From: Mycobacterium nebraskense
GTDB lineage: Bacteria > Actinomycetota > Actinomycetes > Mycobacteriales > Mycobacteriaceae
Length of the DNA stretch: 64,000 bases
NCBI RefSeq assembly: GCF_002102255.1
Contig: NZ_LQPH01000037.1
Location: forward strand, 1-64,000
Direction: 5' to 3'
The translations under genes and the position numbers were made by a program. The notes beneath the pieces were generated by a model, which worked only from the letters and a program-made list of their open reading frames with translations, was not told the origin of the DNA and did no database searches. How positions within the stretch are numbered: position 1 is the first letter of the stretch; every line of letters starts with the position of its first letter. Below are positions 21,108-30,531 of this stretch, piece by piece.

Positions 21108-22679
21108 TCACAGCGTGGCCAGCACCGCCATGGCGGCGTTGTGCCCGCCGACGCCCGACACCGCACCGCCGCGGCGGGCGCCGGAGCCGCACAGCATGAT
21201 CCGCTCGTGCTCGGTGGCCACCCCCCATTGCCGCGCCGGGGTGTCCAGCGGGTCGTCGTCGTCCGCGAACGGCCACGACAGTCCGCCGTGGAAGATGTTG
21301 CCGGCAGTCATCCGCAGTGTGCGATGCAAGTCAAGGGTGGTCGTCGTCTCGATGCAGGGGCGGTCCTTTGCGTCGCTCATCAATACTTCCTGAATCGGCT
21401 CGGCCAGAACGGAATTCAGTGACGCCAGTACCGACTGGGTCAGCCGGTCACGCAGGGCGCCGGAGTAGGTGCCGTCGTACAGCGAGTGCGGGGTGTGCAG
21501 GCCGAACACCGTCATCGTGTGGGCGCCCGACGCGCGCAGGTCGGCCGACAAGATGGTCGGGTCGGTCAGCGAATGGCAATAGGCTTCGCAGGGCAGCGGA
21601 TTCGGGATATGCCCGGTGGCCGCGCGCGAATACCCGCTGTCCAGTTGGGTCCAGGTCTCGTTCACATGGAACGTCCCGGCGAAGGCCTGTTCGGGTGTAA
21701 CGCCGTCGTCGCGCAACCGAGGCAGGCGCCGCAGCACCATGTTCACCTTGACTTGTGCGCCCTGGGCGGGGGTCGGCGGTCGTTCGCCGAGCAGGCCGGC
21801 CAGTACCGTCGGTGTGACTCCCGCAAGGACGAACCGGGCCCGGATCAGCCGCTCCTTGTCGCCGGTGCGGTATCGCACCACGCCGTCGGGCTCGACGGCG
21901 TAAACCTCTGCGCCGGTGATGATTTGGGCACCGTGGCCGACGGCGGCTGCCGCCAGGGCATCGGTCAGCGCGCCCATCCCGCCGACGGGGACATCCCAGT
22001 CCCCGGTCCCACCGCCGAGCACGTGATACAGGAAGCAGACATTCTGGATCAGCGACGGGTCACCGAGGCGCGCGAACGTTCCGATCAGCGCGTCGGTCGC
22101 GATCACGCCGCGGACCACGTCGTTGCCGACGGCGGAAGTGATGGCATGGCCGATAGGCTCGTCGACCAAGGCGCGCCACGCGCCCGCCGCCTCGTGATCA
22201 CCGCCTTTCAGGACGTGCCGCCGGGCCTGCTCGCGGGTGCGCAGCGGTTCGAGCAGCGTCGGCCAGAGCCGTTCGGTCACCAGCCTGCAGCGTTGATAGA
22301 AGGCGGCGAACCCGTGCTCATCGGGGCCGGCGCCGATCGCGGCGAACGTCTCACCGGCCGACCCGATCAATAGCCCCCTGCGGCCGTCGGTGCCAGGGTC
22401 GGGCGTGTACGAGGAATACCGCCGCCGGGCCAGCCGCACCGCGGCGCCCAGGTCGTCGACGATGCGGGGCGGTAACAAGCTGACCAGGTAGGAGTACCGC
22501 GACAGCCGAACCCCCAGACCGTCGAAGGCCTCCGCAGAGACGGCGGCTCCGCCGATGTGTCCCAGCCGCTCCAGCAACCGCACCCGAAGACCGGCTCGAG
22601 CCAGGTAAGCCGCCGCGACCAGGGCGTTGTGACCGCCACCTACGACGACGACGTCGACATCTGCCGCGTGTTGGCTCAG
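21108..22679 (-). CDS. Phytoene-dehydrogenase-like FAD oxidoreductase (Rv0897c type), probable CTG start
   Basis: NAD(P)/FAD-binding amine-oxidase/CrtI-like protein; substrate unknown. The reading frame from the CTG at 22679 encodes DVDVVVVGGGHNALVAAAYL, an intact dinucleotide-binding motif, then RLLERLGHIGGAAVSAEAFDG. The C-terminus has LCGSGARRGGAVSGVGGHNA. No ATG, GTG or TTG exists in frame between the upstream in-frame stop (22743) and the FAD motif; the first conventional start (GTG at 22583) would delete that motif. The CTG overlaps the upstream stop as CTGA. From the CTG the product is 523 residues, close to the length I recall for Rv0897c. Confidence 0.82.
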   Translation of the reverse strand: MSQHAADVDVVVVGGGHNALVAAAYLARAGLRVRLLERLGHIGGAAVSAEAFDGLGVRLSRYSYLVSLLPPRIVDDLGAAVRLARRRYSSYTPDPGTDGRRGLLIGSAGETFAAIGAGPDEHGFAAFYQRCRLVTERLWPTLLEPLRTREQARRHVLKGGDHEAAGAWRALVDEPIGHAITSAVGNDVVRGVIATDALIGTFARLGDPSLIQNVCFLYHVLGGGTGDWDVPVGGMGALTDALAAAAVGHGAQIITGAEVYAVEPDGVVRYRTGDKERLIRARFVLAGVTPTVLAGLLGERPPTPAQGAQVKVNMVLRRLPRLRDDGVTPEQAFAGTFHVNETWTQLDSGYSRAATGHIPNPLPCEAYCHSLTDPTILSADLRASGAHTMTVFGLHTPHSLYDGTYSGALRDRLTQSVLASLNSVLAEPIQEVLMSDAKDRPCIETTTTLDLHRTLRMTAGNIFHGGLSWPFADDDDPLDTPARQWGVATEHERIMLCGSGARRGGAVSGVGGHNAAMAVLATL

Positions 22680-22939
22680 CTCAGGTAACCCTCGACCTCG
22701 TCGGGAGGACGCACCTCGGCCTCGCGCGGGTCCCCGCCGCTTTCACGCAGCGCCCGACGCTGCCGCAGCAGGTCCCAACACTGGTCGAGCTCGACCTCGA
22801 GGCGCCGCAGGCGATCATGCTCGTCCGATTCGGAGATGTCGCGCTGTTGCAGCTGTGCCCGCAGGGCTTTCTCCTCGGCGACCAGATCGCGGATGCGTGC
22901 CAGGGTTTCGTTGTCGGTCGGTTTCTTGCCGTCGGCCAT
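22676..22939 (-). CDS. DUF2630 small conserved protein (Rv0898c type)
   Basis: 87 residues, mostly one charged helical hairpin: ETLARIRDLVAEEKALRAQL and RLRRLEVELDQCWDLLRQRRALRE, which suggests a coiled coil. Ends in RPPDEVEGYLS. Function unknown. Its stop overlaps the inferred CTG start of the downstream oxidoreductase, so the two appear translationally coupled. Confidence 0.88.
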   Translation of the reverse strand: MADGKKPTDNETLARIRDLVAEEKALRAQLQQRDISESDEHDRLRRLEVELDQCWDLLRQRRALRESGGDPREAEVRPPDEVEGYLS

Positions 22940-22991
22940 CGCTCCAGTGTGCCCGACCCGGCAAAGGCCGACTCCGCAGACGCCAGAGGCG

Positions 22992-24332
22992 CTAGCTCGG
23001 CCCGGGGAGGCGCAGCACCAGCCGCGCGCCGCCCAGCGGGCTGCTTTCCAGTGCAGCGGTCCCGCCGTGCAGGTGGGCCTGTTGGGCCACCAACGCCAGC
23101 CCCAGCCCCGACCCCGAATGCGAGGCGGTCGACCCGCGGGAGAACCGCTCGAACACCACGTTGCGTTCGTCTTCGGGCACGCCGCTGCCGTTGTCGTCGA
23201 TGGCGATTTCGACCCCGGCGCGCGAGCTGACCGCCGAGAGCCGGACCCGGGTCGCGCCACCATGCTTGACGGCATTGGCGATCGCGTTGTCCACCGCCAG
23301 GCGCAGTCCGGCCGGCAATCCGACGATGATGCACGTCGGGGATGGCACCAGTGACACGTCGAGGTCGGGGTAGATCCGCATCGCGTCGTGGGCGGCGCGG
23401 TCGAGCAGCTCGGTGATGTCGACGGGCACGTGATCGTCGGATGTCGACAGTTCGCCCTGGGCCAACCGCTCGAGGGCGCTCAGGGTGGCCTCGATCCGCG
23501 ACTGGGTGCGGATGACGTCGTTGATCACCTCTTTGCGTTGGTCGTCGGGCATGTCCAGGGTGGACAGCACCTCGAGGTTGGTGCGCATCGCGGTCAAGGG
23601 AGTGCGCAGCTCGTGCGACGACACGGCGGCGAAGTCGCGGGCCGAAGCCAGCGCCTCCTTGGTCCGGTTCTGCTCGTTCCAGATGCGCTGCAGCATGCCC
23701 CGCATGGCTTCGGCGATCTCGACGGCCTCAGTGGCGCCGTGCACTTCCACCCGCGGTGCCTCGTCGCCGGCGTCGATCGATCGGGTCTGCTGCGCAAGCT
23801 GTTTGAACGGGCGCACCGCGAACGCGGCCAGCAACCAGGCGAATACGGCCGCCGCGCCGATGGCGAAGCCACAGATCAGCAGCACCCGCCGGTGCAGGTT
23901 GTTGGTTTCGGCGAGGGTCGCGTCATAGGTTGCGCCCACGGCCAGCGAGGTGGGCTCCGGTGCGGGAATCTCCACCGTCCGCACCCGGTAGCGCACGCCT
24001 TTGACGTAAGCGTCGGCGTAGTCGACGTCCAGCTTGGGCAGCGTCACGTTGGAGTTCGACTTGACCTGGTCGCCGCGGCGGACCGTCATGATGGCGTCGT
24101 TGTCGTTGGGGGAGCGCGGAATTTCGCCGAGACCGCGCGGCAGGAAAGGGATCGCGAAGCCGGCGGCCTCGTCGAGGCGGCGGTCCAGCCGCTCCTTGCG
24201 GTCGTTGGTGATGCCCACCCAGACGACGATGCCGACGATGAGCACGGGGATCGCCGCGCCGATGACCGTCGCGACCACAACCCGGGCGCGTAGCGACGGC
24301 GTACGGGTCAGGATTCGGGACAGAAAATTCAT
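22992..24332 (-). CDS. prrB: PrrB, sensor histidine kinase
   Basis: 446 residues. It has two membrane segments (about 18-42 and 148-172) around an extracytoplasmic sensor domain, then HAMP, a dimerisation domain with phospho-acceptor His240 in SSHELRTPL, and an ATPase domain with the N box NAIANAVKHG, DNGSGVPE and GSGLGLALV. It partners PrrA, encoded immediately upstream. The signal is not known from sequence; the M. tuberculosis pair is essential. The usual neighbours arfABC (ompATb) are absent here. Confidence 0.96.
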   Translation of the reverse strand: MNFLSRILTRTPSLRARVVVATVIGAAIPVLIVGIVVWVGITNDRKERLDRRLDEAAGFAIPFLPRGLGEIPRSPNDNDAIMTVRRGDQVKSNSNVTLPKLDVDYADAYVKGVRYRVRTVEIPAPEPTSLAVGATYDATLAETNNLHRRVLLICGFAIGAAAVFAWLLAAFAVRPFKQLAQQTRSIDAGDEAPRVEVHGATEAVEIAEAMRGMLQRIWNEQNRTKEALASARDFAAVSSHELRTPLTAMRTNLEVLSTLDMPDDQRKEVINDVIRTQSRIEATLSALERLAQGELSTSDDHVPVDITELLDRAAHDAMRIYPDLDVSLVPSPTCIIVGLPAGLRLAVDNAIANAVKHGGATRVRLSAVSSRAGVEIAIDDNGSGVPEDERNVVFERFSRGSTASHSGSGLGLALVAQQAHLHGGTAALESSPLGGARLVLRLPGPS

Positions 24333-24348
24333 TGGTCGCTCGACCTGG

Positions 24349-25059
24349 TTACTGCATGCGCAGCACGAACCCTACTCCGCGGACGGTGTGCAGCAGCCGG
24401 GGACCGCCATTGGCCTCCAGCTTGCGGCGCAGATACCCGATGAACACGTCGACGACGTTGGTGTCGGCGGCGAAGTCGTAACCCCACACCAGTTCCAGCA
24501 GTTGCGCGCGGGACAGCACCGCGGTCTTGTGCTCGGCCAACACCGCCAGCAGGTCGAACTCCCGCTTGGTGAGGTCGACGTCGACGCCGTTGACGCGGGC
24601 GCGCCGGCCGGGGATGTCCACCTCCAGCGGGCCCACCGTGATGGTTTCGGAGGAGGAGGTCGCGGTCGCGCCACGGCGGCGCAGCAGCGCCTTCACCCGC
24701 GCGACAAGCTCGGCCAACACGAACGGTTTGACCAAGTAATCGTCGGCACCGGCCTCGAGCCCGGCGACCCGGTCGTCGACCGAGCTGCGGGCGGACAGCA
24801 CGCAGACCGGGACGTCGTTGTCCATCGCCCTGAGCGCCGTGACGACGCTGACGCCGTCCAGCACGGGCATGTTGATGTCGAGCACGATCGCGTCCGGCCG
24901 GGTCTCGGTGGCGCTGCGCAAGGCTTCCGCGCCGTCGACCGCGGTCGACACCTCGAATCCGGACAGCCGCAGGCCGCGTTCCAGCGAGGCGAGCACATCA
25001 GAGTCGTCGTCGACGACCAAGACGCGGGGCGAGGTCCCACCAGTGTCCATGCCGCCCAT
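24349..25059 (-). CDS. prrA: PrrA, OmpR-family response regulator
   Basis: 236 residues, the same length as Rv0903c. The receiver domain has acidic DDDSD, phospho-acceptor Asp61 in [10 protein letters not shown], and the lysine in YLVKPF. The C-terminal winged helix has [22 protein letters not shown] and [17 protein letters not shown]. It ends 16 bases before prrB and forms an operon with it. The ATG at 25059 was chosen over another three codons inside. Confidence 0.96.
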   Translation of the reverse strand: MGGMDTGGTSPRVLVVDDDSDVLASLERGLRLSGFEVSTAVDGAEALRSATETRPDAIVLDINMPVLDGVSVVTALRAMDNDVPVCVLSARSSVDDRVAGLEAGADDYLVKPFVLAELVARVKALLRRRGATATSSSETITVGPLEVDIPGRRARVNGVDVDLTKREFDLLAVLAEHKTAVLSRAQLLELVWGYDFAADTNVVDVFIGYLRRKLEANGGPRLLHTVRGVGFVLRMQ

Positions 25060-25274
25060 CTTGCCTGATTGTTGATCGCGGCGGTGCGCTGGCTGGGCCG
25101 CTGATGTCCAAAAGGTTACGTTTTCGACGCTGCGCCGCAACTACTCGTTGATATCGACGTGCCAGTGACGAAATCTGTTGGCGAGCTTCGGTATTCGCTC
25201 CCTGGGTGACGGGTGTCTAGTTGGGGGCGAGGTCAGCGGCCGAGCGATTTATGTTGGCGCCGTGGGAGTTTCGA

Positions 25275-26414
25275 TCACTCCGCTGAGAGCCCGCTCAGCT
25301 GCACCGCTAGCTGCCGTCGCACCGCCGGAACCCCTGCGGCCAGGCGCATTCCGGTGTTGCGCAGTGGGCGCAACGGGCGCGGCAGCGTCGCCACCCGGGT
25401 CAGCCGACCCGTCAGTTTCAGCACCCGCTCGGCGCGTCGGCGCTGCGCGGTGCTGTAGGCATCCAGCGCGGCGTCCGAGCCGCCCGCCAGGACCTCGGCG
25501 AGCGCCCCGGCCAGCGCCACCGCGTCGGTGATCCCGAGGTTCATGCCCTGGCCCCCGGCCGGGCTGTGCACATGGGCAGCGTCACCGGCCAGCAACAACC
25601 GGCCGGCCCGGTAGCTGTCCGCGACGCGGTGATGGATGTGGAACCGCGACCCCCACACCAGCTCGGTGACGATCGTTTGCCGCGGCCCGAAGCCCCGGGC
25701 GTCCAACAGCGCCTGCACAAACTCTGCCGACGGCAGCTGCGGCGCGTCGGTGGTCGGCGCGACGACGCGGAAGATGTCACCGGGCAGCGGCGCCAGCACC
25801 GTCAGGCCGTCTTTGGCGTAGAACAGGATCACCTCGTTGCGGGGCGCTTCACCGGTCACTCGCACGTCGGCGAGCGCGAAGGACTCGGCGAATTCCCCAC
25901 CGGCGAAGCCGATTCCGGCTTGCGCGCGAACCGTGCTATGCATGCCGTCGGTCCCGACGGCGTAGCCGGCGCTGATCGTGTCGCCGTCGTCGAACGTGGC
26001 CGTGACGCCGTTCGCGTCCTGGGTAATTGCGCCCAGCGCCTTGGGACGGACCACGTCACCGCCGAGTTCGTGGAGTCGCTCGAGCAGCAGCCGCTCGGTG
26101 TCGGCCTGGGACAGCATCAGGGTGTACGGATGTTCCGTCGGTAGCTCGCTGAAGTCGACGGGGATCAAAATGCGCCGGCCCTGCCGCATGGTGAATCGCG
26201 GCGCGATCAGGCCGGCCTTGACCATTCGCCGGGCCACGTCGAGCTCCTCGAGCACCTCGAGGGTGCGGGCGTTGACGGCGGCGGCTCGGGACGTGTTTGC
26301 GCCCGCCGCCAATTTGTCGACCACCGCCACCCGAATCCCGCGGCTGATCAGTGCGGCGGCGAGCGTGAGGCCGGTGGGGCCTGCGCCTACCACCAGGACA
26401 TCGGTGTCTTTCAT
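25275..26414 (-). CDS. FAD-dependent aromatic-ring monooxygenase (PHBH/UbiH-like)
   Basis: 379-residue class A flavoprotein monooxygenase: VLVVGAGPTGLTLAAALISR for ADP binding, the conserved GTDGMHSTVR loop, and LLLAGDAAHVHSPAGGQGMN at the second FAD site. Substrate unknown. GAGAGGAG precedes the ATG. It is divergent from a TetR gene with shared operators, and the pair sits between prrA and accD3, which are neighbours in M. tuberculosis, so it is an insertion relative to that genome. Confidence 0.9.
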   Translation of the reverse strand: MKDTDVLVVGAGPTGLTLAAALISRGIRVAVVDKLAAGANTSRAAAVNARTLEVLEELDVARRMVKAGLIAPRFTMRQGRRILIPVDFSELPTEHPYTLMLSQADTERLLLERLHELGGDVVRPKALGAITQDANGVTATFDDGDTISAGYAVGTDGMHSTVRAQAGIGFAGGEFAESFALADVRVTGEAPRNEVILFYAKDGLTVLAPLPGDIFRVVAPTTDAPQLPSAEFVQALLDARGFGPRQTIVTELVWGSRFHIHHRVADSYRAGRLLLAGDAAHVHSPAGGQGMNLGITDAVALAGALAEVLAGGSDAALDAYSTAQRRRAERVLKLTGRLTRVATLPRPLRPLRNTGMRLAAGVPAVRRQLAVQLSGLSAE

Positions 26415-26440
26415 GGCCCGCTCCTCTCCCTAGTGAGTTA

Positions 26441-26518
26441 GTCAACGCTTGTTGGCATAACCCAATGCTGGCGCGTCGATGGCGCTATGTCAACAGTTGT
26501 TGGCCTACACTTGTTGGC
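26441..26518. promoter_or_regulatory. Three TetR operator-like repeats between the monooxygenase and tetR genes
   Basis: GTCAACGCTTGTTGGC (26441-26456) and GTCAACAGTTGTTGGC (26489-26504) share the dyad CAAC-N4-GTTG. A third, imperfect copy CTACACTTGTTGGC (26505-26518) abuts the tetR ATG. The arrangement fits repression of both divergent genes by the TetR protein. Confidence 0.7.
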
Positions 26519-27070
26519 ATGAGACGGTCGTCGGACGAGACCAAGGCGGTGATCCTGGCGGCGGCCCGCGAGCGGTTCGGCGCGGTCGGATTTCAGGGCG
26601 CGACGATTCGGGCCATTGCCGCCGACGCAGGGATCGATCCCGCGATGGTCATGCGGTACTACGGGAGCAAAGACAAGCTGTTCGCGGCGGCGGCCGAGTT
26701 CGACTTGCGGTTTCCCGACTTCGCGACGGGTGACCCGGCGCAGGTCGGGCGGTCGCTGGTTCGGCACTTTCTCGAACGCTGGGAGGGCGACGAGGCGCTG
26801 GTGATCTTGCTGCGGTCCAGCGCCACCAACGGCGAAGCGGCGCAACGGATGCAGGAGATTTTCGTAACCCAGATCCGGCCGCTGGTGGCCTCCTTCGTAC
26901 CGCAGTCAGATGCCGGTGTGCGGGCCGGACTGATCGCAACCCAGATCCTGGGGATGGCGTTGTGCCGGTTCGTTTTACGGCTGCCCCCGGTCGTTGAGAT
27001 GAGCCGAGACGAGATCGTCGACTGGCTCGGCCCGACCATTCAGCGCTACCTCGGGCTGCCGGAAGGATGA
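26519..27070 (+). CDS. TetR-family repressor of the divergent monooxygenase
   Basis: 183 residues. N-terminal helix-turn-helix: ETKAVILAAARERFGAVGFQGATIRAIAADAGIDPAMVMRYYGSKDKLF. The ligand domain resembles the TetR_C tail with LLRSSATNGEAAQRMQE and LGMALCRFVLRLP. The ATG at 26519 directly follows the third operator copy. An 18-codon in-frame extension upstream runs through the operators and was rejected. Likely regulator of itself and the monooxygenase. Confidence 0.88.
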   Translation: MRRSSDETKAVILAAARERFGAVGFQGATIRAIAADAGIDPAMVMRYYGSKDKLFAAAAEFDLRFPDFATGDPAQVGRSLVRHFLERWEGDEALVILLRSSATNGEAAQRMQEIFVTQIRPLVASFVPQSDAGVRAGLIATQILGMALCRFVLRLPPVVEMSRDEIVDWLGPTIQRYLGLPEG

Positions 27071-27115
27071 CTCGCGAGACCTAAACCACGTTTGGCGGCG
27101 TGTCGTCGCAACGGG

Positions 27116-28615
27116 TTATGTGTCGCGAGTCGTGGGTGTCTCGCTGGGCAATCCAATGCGGCGGTAGCGCTGCAATCGGCTGGCCAGCCGCTCGCCGGCG
27201 GGTAGCGCGCGCAGCCCGTGCACCTCGGCGGCGATGGCGCGGGAGAGTCGCTCGCAGAACTCGACCGGCTCGTCGGCGGCGTCGGGATGTTCCGGCACGA
27301 CGGCGTCGACAATGCCCGACGCCAGTAGATCGGTCGACCGGATACCTTGCACCGCAGCAAGTTCGGAGGCGTGGGCGGTGTCGCGGAAGACGATCGCACT
27401 GGCGCCTTCGGGCGGGAGCGGCGCCAGCCAGCCGTGCAACGCGGACAACACCCGATCGGCGGGCACCATCGCCAACGCCGGCCCGCCGCTGCCCTGACCA
27501 AGCAGCACCGACACCGTCGGGGTATCGAGAGTCACCAGCTCGGCCAGGCACTGGGCGATCTGGCCCGCCAGCCCGCCCTGCTCGGCCTCGGCCGACAGCG
27601 CGGGACCGGCGGTGTCGATCACCAGCACCAGCGGCAGGCGCAGCTCGGCGGCCAGTGCCATACCGCGCCGAGCCTCGCGCAGCGACGCGGGCCCCACCAT
27701 CCCGCCCGTCACCCGCTGCTGCCCGAGCACCACCGCGGGCTGACCGGCGAAGCGCGCGAGCGCCAACAGCGTCGTCGCCGCTTCTCCCTGCCCGGTGCCC
27801 GACAGCAACACCCGATCGGTGGCGCCGTGGCGCAACAGCAGCCCGACACCCGGCCGGTCCGGGCGACGGGACGCCACCACCGAGTCCCACGCCGGCACGT
27901 CGGGTATCGGTTCGGGCGGCGGCGCCGCCGGCAGGGGCCCGGGTGGGTCGGCGATGACGGTCAGCGCGCGGTCCAGCGTCCGGCGCAGCTGGCCAACCGC
28001 GACGACGCCGTCGATCACGCCGTGGCGCTGCAGGTTCTCCGCCGTCTGGACGCCTTCGGGGAACGGTTCGCCGTAGAGCAGCTGGTACACCCGGGGCCCC
28101 AGGAAGCCGATCAGGGCCCCCGGCTCGGCGACCGTGACGTGCCCCAGCGAACCCCACGACGCGAACACCCCGCCGGTGGTCGGGTTGCGCAGGTAGACCA
28201 GGTACGGCAGGTGGGCCTGCTTGTGCAGGCGGACGGCGGCGGCGATCTTCACCATCTGCAGAAAGGCGACCGTGCCCTCCTGCATGCGGGTGCCGCCGGA
28301 GCTCGGCGAGGCCAGCAGCGGTAGGCCCTCGGCGGTCGCCCGCTGCACCGCGGCGGTGATCCGTTCGGCCGCCGCCACCCCGATCGAGCCGCCGAGGAAG
28401 CCGAACTCGCAAACCACGACCGCCACTCTGCGCCCGAAGATGCGGCCTTCACCGGTCAGCACCGATTCGTCCAGACCGGTGGCCGCCCGCGCGTCGGCCA
28501 GTTCCCGCGAATACGCCTGGCTGACCGGCACGGCGAGCGGCTCGCTGTCCCAGCGGATGAAGGAACCCTCGTCCAGCACCGCGTCGCGCAGCTGAGCAGC
28601 CGTGATACGACTCAC
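27116..28615 (-). CDS. accD3: AccD3, acyl-CoA carboxylase carboxyltransferase-like subunit
   Basis: 499 residues with the crotonase-like N and C subdomains of carboxyltransferases: [21 protein letters not shown] and [17 protein letters not shown] in the first half, and [28 protein letters not shown] with [12 protein letters not shown] in the second. It would transfer a carboxyl from biotin to an acyl-CoA; the acceptor is unknown. The GTG start lies 28 bases from the divergent echA6 start, so the promoters overlap. Confidence 0.9.
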   Translation of the reverse strand: MSRITAAQLRDAVLDEGSFIRWDSEPLAVPVSQAYSRELADARAATGLDESVLTGEGRIFGRRVAVVVCEFGFLGGSIGVAAAERITAAVQRATAEGLPLLASPSSGGTRMQEGTVAFLQMVKIAAAVRLHKQAHLPYLVYLRNPTTGGVFASWGSLGHVTVAEPGALIGFLGPRVYQLLYGEPFPEGVQTAENLQRHGVIDGVVAVGQLRRTLDRALTVIADPPGPLPAAPPPEPIPDVPAWDSVVASRRPDRPGVGLLLRHGATDRVLLSGTGQGEAATTLLALARFAGQPAVVLGQQRVTGGMVGPASLREARRGMALAAELRLPLVLVIDTAGPALSAEAEQGGLAGQIAQCLAELVTLDTPTVSVLLGQGSGGPALAMVPADRVLSALHGWLAPLPPEGASAIVFRDTAHASELAAVQGIRSTDLLASGIVDAVVPEHPDAADEPVEFCERLSRAIAAEVHGLRALPAGERLASRLQRYRRIGLPSETPTTRDT

Positions 28616-28642
28616 GACACGAGGCTATATAGGGTGGCTGCC

Positions 28643-29374
28643 ATGATCGGTGTTACCCAGGCCGAAGCCGTGCTGACCATTGAGCTGCAGCGGCCCGAGC
28701 GCCGCAATGCCCTCAATTCACAGCTCGTTGAGGAGCTGCGGGAAGCCTTCCAAAAGGCGAGCGACGGCTCCGTCCGGGCCATCGTGCTGACTGGCCAGGG
28801 CACGGCGTTCTGCGCGGGCGCTGACCTGAGCGGCGACGCGTTCGCCGCCGACTATCCCGACCGGCTCATCGAGCTGCACAAGGTGATGGACACAACGCTG
28901 ATCCCGGTCATCGGTGCCATCAACGGGCCCGCCATCGGCGCGGGCCTGCAGCTGGCCATGCAATGCGATCTGCGGGTCGTCGCACCGGAGGCGTTCTTCC
29001 AGTTCCCGACGTCGAAATATGGCCTCGCGCTTGATAACTGGAGTATCCGTCGGCTGTCTTCGCTGGTCGGTCATGGGCGGGCCCGCGCGATGCTGCTGGC
29101 GGCGGAGAAGCTGACCGCCGACGTGGCGCTGCAGACCGGGATGGCCAACCGCATCGGGACACTGGCCGACGCCCAGGCCTGGGCCGCCGAGATCGCCGGC
29201 CTGGCACCGCTGGCGATCCAGCACGCCAAGCGGGTGCTGAACGACGACGGTGCCATCGAGGAGGCCGGGCCGATGCACAAGGAGCTCTTCGACAAAGCGT
29301 GGGGGAGCCAGGACGTCATAGAAGCCCAGGTCGCCCGCATCGAGAAGCGGCCGCCTAAGTTCCAGGGGGCCTGA
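28643..29374 (+). CDS. echA6: EchA6, enoyl-CoA hydratase/isomerase-family protein
   Basis: 243 residues, same length as Rv0905. Crotonase fold with oxyanion-hole segments [15 protein letters not shown] and [19 protein letters not shown]. In M. tuberculosis EchA6 binds long-chain acyl-CoA, feeds mycolic-acid synthesis, and has no hydratase activity; the same role here is by homology. The ATG at 28643 has AGGGTGG five bases upstream. It overlaps promoters with accD3. Confidence 0.92.
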   Translation: MIGVTQAEAVLTIELQRPERRNALNSQLVEELREAFQKASDGSVRAIVLTGQGTAFCAGADLSGDAFAADYPDRLIELHKVMDTTLIPVIGAINGPAIGAGLQLAMQCDLRVVAPEAFFQFPTSKYGLALDNWSIRRLSSLVGHGRARAMLLAAEKLTADVALQTGMANRIGTLADAQAWAAEIAGLAPLAIQHAKRVLNDDGAIEEAGPMHKELFDKAWGSQDVIEAQVARIEKRPPKFQGA

Positions 29375-29379
29375 CCGTC

Positions 29380-30492
29380 ATGTTGCGGGGGGCGCTGCGG
29401 CTGGTCGCCGGTACGGCGTCGCTGGCGGCCGGCAGCTGGTTGGTGCGGGCGCTGCATGGCGCACCGGCAGCCCTCGGCGCCCACCCCGCTGCGATCAGGG
29501 CGGTGGCGCAGGGGTCACCGAACTACCGAGACGGCGTATTCGTCAACCTCGACCCCGCCTCCAATTTCACGATGGATCGCGAAGAACTGCGGCTGATCGC
29601 GTGGGAGCTGATCGGTAACCGGGGGGTGAGCAGGCCGGCTGCACCGATCCCGTTGGCCGCGCCGGCGACCTCCGATGGTGATCCCGGCCGGCTGGCCGTC
29701 AGCTGGTTCGGTCACTCGACGGCGCTGCTGGAGATCGACGGTTACCGGGTGCTCACCGACCCGGTGTGGAGCGACCGGTGCTCACCGTCGGACATCGTCG
29801 GACCGCAGCGGCTGCATCCGCCGCCGGTGCAACTGGAAGGGCTGCCCGCCGTCGACGTGGTGGTGATCAGCCATGACCACTATGACCACCTCGATATCGA
29901 CACGGTGATGGGCTTGGCCCGCACGCAGCGGGCCCCGTTCTTCGTGCCGCTCGGTGTCGGCGCCCACCTGCGCGCGTGGGGAATACCGGAGCACCGCATC
30001 GTCGAGCTCGACTGGCATCAGAGCGCCCTCGTCGACCAACTCACCGTGACTTGCATGCCTGCGCGGCACTTTTCGGGCCGCTTCCTGGACCGCAACACCA
30101 CGCTGTGGGCGTCGTGGGCGTTCACCGGGCCGAACCATCGCGCGTATTTCGGGGGAGACACCGGATACACCAAGAGCTTCGAGCGGATCGGCGCCGACCA
30201 CGGGCCGTTCGACCTGACCCTGCTGCCCATCGGCGCCTACAACACCGCATGGCCGGACGTCCACATGAACCCCGAGGAGGCGGTCCGGGCGCATCTGGAC
30301 CTCACCGACGATGGACTGCTCGTGCCGATCCACTGGGGCACGTTCCGGCTGGCCCCCCACCCCTGGGCTGAGCCGGTTGAGCGCCTGCTCACCGCCGCGG
30401 GACCGGAACAGGTCAAAGTGGCGGTTCCCGCCCCGGGCCAGCGCATCGATCCCGCCGCGCCGGCGAAATCCAACCCCTGGTGGCGGCTTTGA
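29380..30492 (+). CDS. Metallo-beta-lactamase-fold phospholipase-like protein (NAPE-PLD type, Rv0906)
   Basis: 370 residues. Metal motif HDHYDH in VVISHDHYDHLDIDTV (about residue 165), and further ligands in MPARHFSGR, FGGDTGYTKSF and PIHWGTF. NAPE-PLD relatives hydrolyse N-acyl phosphatidylethanolamines; RomA-like proteins share the fold. An N-terminal hydrophobic segment (residues 1-25) suggests membrane association. It starts five bases after echA6. Confidence 0.87.
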   Translation: MLRGALRLVAGTASLAAGSWLVRALHGAPAALGAHPAAIRAVAQGSPNYRDGVFVNLDPASNFTMDREELRLIAWELIGNRGVSRPAAPIPLAAPATSDGDPGRLAVSWFGHSTALLEIDGYRVLTDPVWSDRCSPSDIVGPQRLHPPPVQLEGLPAVDVVVISHDHYDHLDIDTVMGLARTQRAPFFVPLGVGAHLRAWGIPEHRIVELDWHQSALVDQLTVTCMPARHFSGRFLDRNTTLWASWAFTGPNHRAYFGGDTGYTKSFERIGADHGPFDLTLLPIGAYNTAWPDVHMNPEEAVRAHLDLTDDGLLVPIHWGTFRLAPHPWAEPVERLLTAAGPEQVKVAVPAPGQRIDPAAPAKSNPWWRL

Positions 30493-30531
30493 TTCGGAGG
30501 CCCGGCAACCTCCCCACGCTACAGTTCCGCC

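Noticed and set aside
27081..28412. 443-codon minus-strand frame overlapping accD3
   Set aside because: Arginine/glycine-rich shadow of accD3 in another frame, with no recognisable domain.
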